A stretch of 64,000 nt of DNA from an uncultured Aquimarina sp. (GTDB lineage Bacteria > Bacteroidota > Bacteroidia > Flavobacteriales > Flavobacteriaceae): NCBI GenBank assembly GCA_947497175.1, contig CANMFM010000012.1, positions 17,218 through 81,217 of the forward strand. The letters are read 5' to 3'. Position numbers and translations under genes: made by a program. Positions 60,401 through 64,000 of this stretch are shown piece after piece. The notes beneath the pieces are model-generated. The model ran no database searches and had not been told where the DNA came from. It saw nothing but the letters and a program-made list of their open reading frames with translations. The stretch's first letter is position 1. Every line of letters begins with the position of its first letter.

Positions 60401-61654
60401 GTAGACATTGTAGGTATCTATAGCCCCTCCGCCTGCGGCACCTCCCCCTGAAGAGGGGGAGGAACTATTATAGCTTCTAGTTAGAATAACGCGACCATTT
60501 TTATCGGTAAAACGCTCTGCGGTTTTGTTCTTGCCATCGGTAGAGGTCCAGTTTTCGTTTTTAACGATACTCTTGCTTAGCTGCCTTGCCTCATAAGTGC
60601 CATTAGCAATCAGTGTAGGTACACCGTTTGCGATCGTTACATCAAAACGTAATACTTCTGAGGCGTTGTTAAGGTCGTATTCAGATTTTACTGTATGCTC
60701 GTTGGTCACATATTCATTGTATTCTTTAATATATTGAATATGGCTAAGATTACGAGTGCTTTGTAGTTTTATTCCATTAGTCAAAGGTCTTGGGGTATCG
60801 CCTATTGGAGTAATGATAAGGTAATTATTTTCAATACTCGCCGTATAATCGATTGGGGTATCATTTACATCGGTTAAACGTCCTAAATCCAGGTCTTCGA
60901 TTTCTGGGTAAACATCGATTTTTCGAAGTTTTCCTGTAGACAATACCTCGATATCGAGTTCTGGCTTTGCCCATATACTCAGTTTAAGTTCTGCATTGTT
61001 AATGGTTACGGCAACTACATTATCCAAATTAATAGAAGTATATGCTGGTGGATAGGGATCCAAAACGTCAGACGCGGTCCAGTTCTTCACATAGCTTATA
61101 TCGGTTGGAAAACTGGCATATATCGGATCTTTATGACGGGTGTACTTCCAGGCAGTTCCTGGTGCTGCTTGTTCTTGTACCCGATTAAGCGGTGAGGCTT
61201 CAAGGATCGTCTCGCTATAGGCATTGACCTCTTCTAGTGGTACACCTGCAAAATCATCAGGGTATTTGTTTTGGTAATAGGCGTTGATATCCTGGTGGAT
61301 ATTCACTTCTCTGTAACTCCCCGTTACGCCTGTGGCTTCAAAAGGCAGGTATTGTTTGGTTTTTCTCCCCAACCCATCATACTCGATATGCGAGATAATA
61401 TCGTTGTTATTTGTCGAGGCATTGATGGCATTTTGCTGTATGGGTCTGCCCAATCCATCGTAATAGGTGATGGTTTGGATTTTTTGATCCTCGGGTGCTG
61501 TCTCTAGGGCATGGGCTGTGGTAAAAGGCGCTTGTGCCTGTACGGCCATAACATAGTTCTGATCTTCAGAGGGGACCAATCCCTGGGCATAGGCCGTCTG
61601 TATAGAGACGAGTATGCCTATGATATATAGGAAAGTTTTGAATATTGTTTTCAT
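57479..61654 (-). CDS. Full-length Rhs polymorphic toxin with GIY-YIG nuclease-like C-terminus
   Basis: The start is placed at ATG 61654 (1391 aa), which begins the signal peptide (IFKTFLYIIGILVSIQTAYA); an ATG at 61684 adds ten charged residues. The N-terminal domain with TITYYDGLGRPIQQNA is the DUF6443-like start of Bacteroidota Rhs proteins. YD repeats run from ~430, and the core ends at PTIARWNRIDP and NPIYYNDPSGG near residue 1085. The variable C-terminus closes with a GIY-YIG-like domain: VYGYYGIG, VSYVGISNNPAIRFKAH, ARIWEQQQIND, LLNRRNEIR. The shell would enclose and deliver the toxin to neighbouring cells; the export route after Sec is unknown. Confidence 0.9.
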   Translation of the reverse strand: MKTIFKTFLYIIGILVSIQTAYAQGLVPSEDQNYVMAVQAQAPFTTAHALETAPEDQKIQTITYYDGLGRPIQQNAINASTNNNDIISHIEYDGLGRKTKQYLPFEATGVTGSYREVNIHQDINAYYQNKYPDDFAGVPLEEVNAYSETILEASPLNRVQEQAAPGTAWKYTRHKDPIYASFPTDISYVKNWTASDVLDPYPPAYTSINLDNVVAVTINNAELKLSIWAKPELDIEVLSTGKLRKIDVYPEIEDLDLGRLTDVNDTPIDYTASIENNYLIITPIGDTPRPLTNGIKLQSTRNLSHIQYIKEYNEYVTNEHTVKSEYDLNNASEVLRFDVTIANGVPTLIANGTYEARQLSKSIVKNENWTSTDGKNKTAERFTDKNGRVILTRSYNSSSPSSGGGAAGGGAIDTYNVYDDYGNLTFVIPPKVNTADGISIEELSELIYQYRYDNRNRLIEKKDPGKGWEYIVYNQLDQPILTQDANQRKIHSGKAKDEWLFVKYDAFGRVTYTGVIQNDSNRAALQEFADNTTAYKQYETKQSTANTIAGTTIYYGNDAIPREVTEIHTINYYDNYNFDIPTELANPGTVYGEAVTDRTKTLPTGGKVRVLGTTDWTTTVTYYDKKARPICAASKNEYLSTVDIIKTHFDFSGKMTQSTSTHTKGNTTPIVTIDTFTYDHMGRVLTQTQKINDQLVEVIASNEYDNLGQLVAKNVGGGLQHVDYTFNIRGWLKGVNDVNTMGNDLFSYKINYNDIASAYNDKALYNGNVSQIYWRTANLDNTIKAYTYTYDALDRITKAESGSGKYDLTNITYDTMGNILTLDRKGHTNAQATTFGQMDNLSYTYEPTGHKLLSVTDTGNTTFGFKDGNTVGNDYQYDTNGSITADKNKGITSIEYNHLDLPVKITFEEDTNKTITYVYDAGGSKLKKILNDGGTITTTEYAAAQYKDGELEFMGQPEGYIEPSNDGYQYVYQYSDHLGNIRLSYSDKNNDGEISADEIVEENNYYPFGLSQRRPNIPVNGRSHQYKYNNTELEEGLGLNWYEMPLRSFDPTIARWNRIDPITHHSLSTYNTFGNNPIYYNDPSGGSHVIKEGRYMSSREYALDGNASSSVSYNWNTGQYENGNGDAVGFGTALNSIGVSIDTNRHSQMSGLAMLNGALAQYGLSATDPGKKRTVTMMTGDLSDPIFEGGEGWTSEVTDRYAYAGDRSQWDAEFNADGFFPDDPFAASSLYHSIYGNQHTAFADGMDRARNAEVLMQKLRFFVFGFTTAGSMSMGALAGLPSISPRVFSYVPRYSNTTAADDIVYGYYGIGSDGVSYVGISNNPAIRFKAHAKATDGKQFLDFQVQGNPFRSRLDARIWEQQQINDMGLKNLLNRRNEIRRSLWGQYGIKN
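60429..60462. repeat. GC-rich palindromic element inside rhs
   Basis: Two adjacent hairpins: CCGC/GCGG at 60429-60438, and CCTCCCCCT at 60441-60449 with AGGGGGAGG at 60454-60462 around GAAG. They form a GC-rich island in an AT-rich gene and encode a Ser/Gly/Ala-rich linker (SSPSSGGGAAGGGA) in frame. It looks like a small palindromic element inserted into coding sequence. Confidence 0.65.
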
Positions 61655-61702
61655 CACACTGTGTTTTTTATGTCGTTGTTTCATCTTGTGGCGGGTTTGG
61701 GG

Positions 61703-64000
61703 TTATTGATTGGTATCGGGGACTATAATATCTGGTCCACCGTCACCACCTCCGCCACCGCCAGAGCTACTACATTCTGAGTCTGCAATACTAAAGGTTC
61801 TGGTTGAAGATGGGTTTTGACCCGTGATGTTGTCAGTGATGACACATTTTACCATTTCTGATCTTGGACCACTACATCGTAGGGTTATAAATAAGGTAGA
61901 TGAGTTTCCTTTATAATTTCCATTTACATACCATTTGTAACTATAACTACCAGAACCCCCTCCTGCTTTAGCCAATAGTTCAAGTTTTTTGGTTCCTGTA
62001 GGCGAGCTATGACGCCTGGTGTTTATGGATGCCGTCCAAAAACTATCGTGTACATTCATGGTGGTTGCTAATGTTTTGGTATCCCCGGTTTTGGTATCAC
62101 GCACTACACATTGTATGTTCACATTGCCATAATAATTATAGTTCATATACAGACTAAATGATTTTTGACTACTAGTGTATGAAGCGGCACGTCCGCTAAT
62201 GGTCCAACTATAGGTATAACTGCCGGATCCTCCACTTGGAGTACTATTAAATGAGGCTGTATTGTTAACCGAAAGATTCGCAGGTCTTGAAATCTGACCT
62301 GAGGACCCTGAAAGCGGTGTATATATACTAATCGACTTGTTCATCACCTTGGTTTTACTGGTGATGATATCGGTAATGGTAAGCGTTACGGTTGCCATTC
62401 CTGCGGTTGTTCCTGCTTGCAGCGTAATGTTTTTGGTTGTAAAATACTGTGTTGCCACTCCTGGCCTGGTTACCTCCCAACGGTAGGCAAATTGTTCTGA
62501 CCCTCCTGTTGCAGTAGACTGCATCTGCAAGCTGGTATTGGTTTCTAACCAATTACGTTCTGAAGACATACTCGCAACTATAGGGTCATACTGTATCCCG
62601 CTATCATTGTAGTAATATTTGTTGATGATATTATGGTCCGCATCACGAGTGTGTAATAAACGGTACAATCCATCATATTCGGTATAGGTGGTATATCCTC
62701 TTGGATCAGTCGTACTGGTCATCCCAATCAGTGGATCATAGGTATAGGTAGAGACTATCGCATTGGGTAAGGCATCCCGAAGTCCGTCTAAGGCTTGTCG
62801 CAGGGCACCTTCTGCTCCGGTATACCCTGTAGTACGATCGGTATCGGCATTAGACTTGGCTTTTAGATCTGCCTCAAAAGCGGCAACCTGATCATAGGTG
62901 GCATTGCCAATCTTGGCAATAGGGTACAGATCATTATACCCCCAGATATAGACCGTATGCGGGCCTTTGCCTTGAGAAACTTCTAAGGCATTGCCTTTGG
63001 TATCATATTTATGATAGATCGTTTGATCTTGTAGTGGCGCACCTTCTTTAGCCCCTTGTATTACTGATGGCAAGTAATACCCACCAGTAGTAGTATCAAA
63101 ATTTACTACCGCTGTAGCTTGTTTTGTAGGCCCGATAAAGGTTTCGGTCTTTATGGGTGAAGCCACACGATGTGCTCCTACTAATTGGGTATTGTTAATA
63201 TCAGGATGATACGGGTAGAAATAGTTTGATTGTTGCAGCTCTCCCTTAGAGTTGGTTTGGGTTTGCCCGATCATCTGGTGATACTGATCATACTCATACT
63301 CAGTACTACTTTCTGAATACTGCGAGGAATCAGTATCCGAATAGGTCCTGCTGATCACTCGTTTTTGTAGGGGTTGGATGTTGGTTTCCTTGTAGGTAGA
63401 TATATCATATCGTTTCATCCAATTAGGAGCATCTAGACTGTCTCCTACCGGTAGTGTGTATCGGGTATAATACAACCCTATGGTAAGATCGCATACATTC
63501 ATCACATGCCGCGCCCAATCTTCATATTCTACCTGGGTGCCTTCTTGATAAATAGTACGATACTCCCACGCCAATTGTGGTAAATATGTAAGAAAATCAC
63601 TGCCTGTTCTTTCTAATTCTCTACGAATATATTCTTTAATATTAATTTCGAGTTTTACCCCTTTTTTAGAACGGACTCTTAGGCCATAGGGATAGTTAGG
63701 ATCCAGGGAGTTTCCGAATGCATCTCTATTCATTTGCACCGGGATATATTCGTAACGCCTCTCGCTAAGCAATTGTTCTGTTGGCTGCGGGTTACCATCG
63801 ATATGCTTATAAGTACGGATCGATTTGATTCGGATAGCGCCTTCTACCTCACCACGCGGAACAACATTATGAACCAATGAATCGTTGAAATTTGCTATAT
63901 TCTCAAAGATCTCGGTATCCTCAAAGGTATAGACAGTTCTTCCGTTACGAATCTCTGCAGTAGGATCTGAAGATACGATACGCTCACTCACTTGTGCATA
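61703..64000 (-). CDS. Rhs/YD-repeat protein with Ig-like domains, 5' truncated by window edge
   Basis: The frame is open to base 64000 (a GTG at 63991 is only internal), so the N-terminus is missing; 766 residues are visible. The first ~450 contain YD-type sequence (EYEYDQYHQMIGQ, YHKYDTKGNALEV, YTYDPLIGMTSTTDPRGYTT, YTEYDGLYRLL). Three Ig- or PKD-like beta domains follow (QFAYRWEVTRPG, GGSGSYTYSWTISG, GGGSGSYSYKWYVNG). It ends in a Gly-rich tail GGGGGGDGG with no toxin domain or T9SS signal. It lies 49 bases upstream of the full-length rhs gene and is likely co-transcribed; it may form a partner shell or surface anchor for the toxin. Confidence 0.82.
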   Translation of the reverse strand, partial: YAQVSERIVSSDPTAEIRNGRTVYTFEDTEIFENIANFNDSLVHNVVPRGEVEGAIRIKSIRTYKHIDGNPQPTEQLLSERRYEYIPVQMNRDAFGNSLDPNYPYGLRVRSKKGVKLEINIKEYIRRELERTGSDFLTYLPQLAWEYRTIYQEGTQVEYEDWARHVMNVCDLTIGLYYTRYTLPVGDSLDAPNWMKRYDISTYKETNIQPLQKRVISRTYSDTDSSQYSESSTEYEYDQYHQMIGQTQTNSKGELQQSNYFYPYHPDINNTQLVGAHRVASPIKTETFIGPTKQATAVVNFDTTTGGYYLPSVIQGAKEGAPLQDQTIYHKYDTKGNALEVSQGKGPHTVYIWGYNDLYPIAKIGNATYDQVAAFEADLKAKSNADTDRTTGYTGAEGALRQALDGLRDALPNAIVSTYTYDPLIGMTSTTDPRGYTTYTEYDGLYRLLHTRDADHNIINKYYYNDSGIQYDPIVASMSSERNWLETNTSLQMQSTATGGSEQFAYRWEVTRPGVATQYFTTKNITLQAGTTAGMATVTLTITDIITSKTKVMNKSISIYTPLSGSSGQISRPANLSVNNTASFNSTPSGGSGSYTYSWTISGRAASYTSSQKSFSLYMNYNYYGNVNIQCVVRDTKTGDTKTLATTMNVHDSFWTASINTRRHSSPTGTKKLELLAKAGGGSGSYSYKWYVNGNYKGNSSTLFITLRCSGPRSEMVKCVITDNITGQNPSSTRTFSIADSECSSSGGGGGGDGGPDIIVPDTNQ

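Noticed and set aside
1..64000. CRISPR arrays, tRNA or rRNA genes, insertion sequences
   Set aside because: No regularly spaced direct repeats, cloverleaf, rRNA stretch, or transposase with terminal repeats was recognised.

Overview
The window is AT-rich chromosomal DNA from a member of the Bacteroidota, most likely a marine Flavobacteriaceae (an Aquimarina-like genus is a guess, not a demonstrated assignment). The evidence is: several secreted proteins with type A C-terminal sorting domains of the type IX secretion system (T9SS); SprB repeats; DUF5686, DUF6443-type Rhs and 2TM proteins; promoters with the Bacteroidota -7 element TAnnTTTG; weak or absent Shine-Dalgarno sequences. No rRNA, tRNA, CRISPR array, transposase or phage gene was seen.

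Layout. (1) 1-11.3 kb, + strand: secreted and surface proteins. These are a truncated SprB-repeat T9SS cargo, an 1828-aa fibronectin/zinc-metalloprotease protein, a secreted toxin-like protein overlapping by ATGA with a small immunity-like gene, and an outer-membrane-barrel-like protein. (2) 11.3-14.1 kb, - strand: a molybdate ABC transporter operon (modA, a Mop/TOBE protein, modB, modC). (3) 14.3-18.0 kb: a small unknown, a membrane pentapeptide-repeat protein, a methyltransferase/membrane-protein pair, a nitroreductase and an Ala/Glu-repeat lipoprotein. (4) 18.2-21.6 kb: a DNA-repair-like operon (DUF559 nuclease-like, radical SAM TIGR03916, TIGR03915) facing a LexA-like XRE-S24 repressor across palindromic operators, which looks like a small damage-inducible regulon. 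(5) 21.6-32.2 kb: App1-type phosphatase, membrane and soluble pyrophosphatases, a DUF5686 protein, pdhB, etfBA and a bifunctional nuclease; pdhB and etfB diverge from a long palindrome. (6) 32.3-41.3 kb: nucleoside transporter, thyA, a TonB-domain protein, ergothioneine genes egtB-egtD-DUF427, a class V aminotransferase-like enzyme (EgtE candidate), a membrane-anchored 2TM-dihydrofolate reductase fusion, and fructosamine kinase. (7) 41.7-51.6 kb, + strand: a five-gene secreted-protein operon (T9SS protein, OmpA protein, fibre-like protein, giant LRR T9SS protein, lipoprotein).

(8) 52.1-64 kb, - strand: a polymorphic-toxin locus and the most unusual region. A full-length Sec-exported Rhs protein ends in a GIY-YIG nuclease-like toxin and is followed by an Imm26-like gene and a small gene. 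Downstream lie two 5'-truncated Rhs tails, each with a different C-terminal toxin-like region and its own candidate immunity gene. Beyond them is an unlisted 52-codon gene encoding a double-glycine-leader peptide. Each of these four units ends, at or within a few bases of its last stop codon, in a copy of the same composite intergenic repeat (C-rich box, variable stem-loop, terminator hairpin). This reads as an array of repeat-bounded toxin/immunity cassettes feeding the full-length rhs gene. A second Rhs/YD protein with Ig-like domains runs off the right edge.
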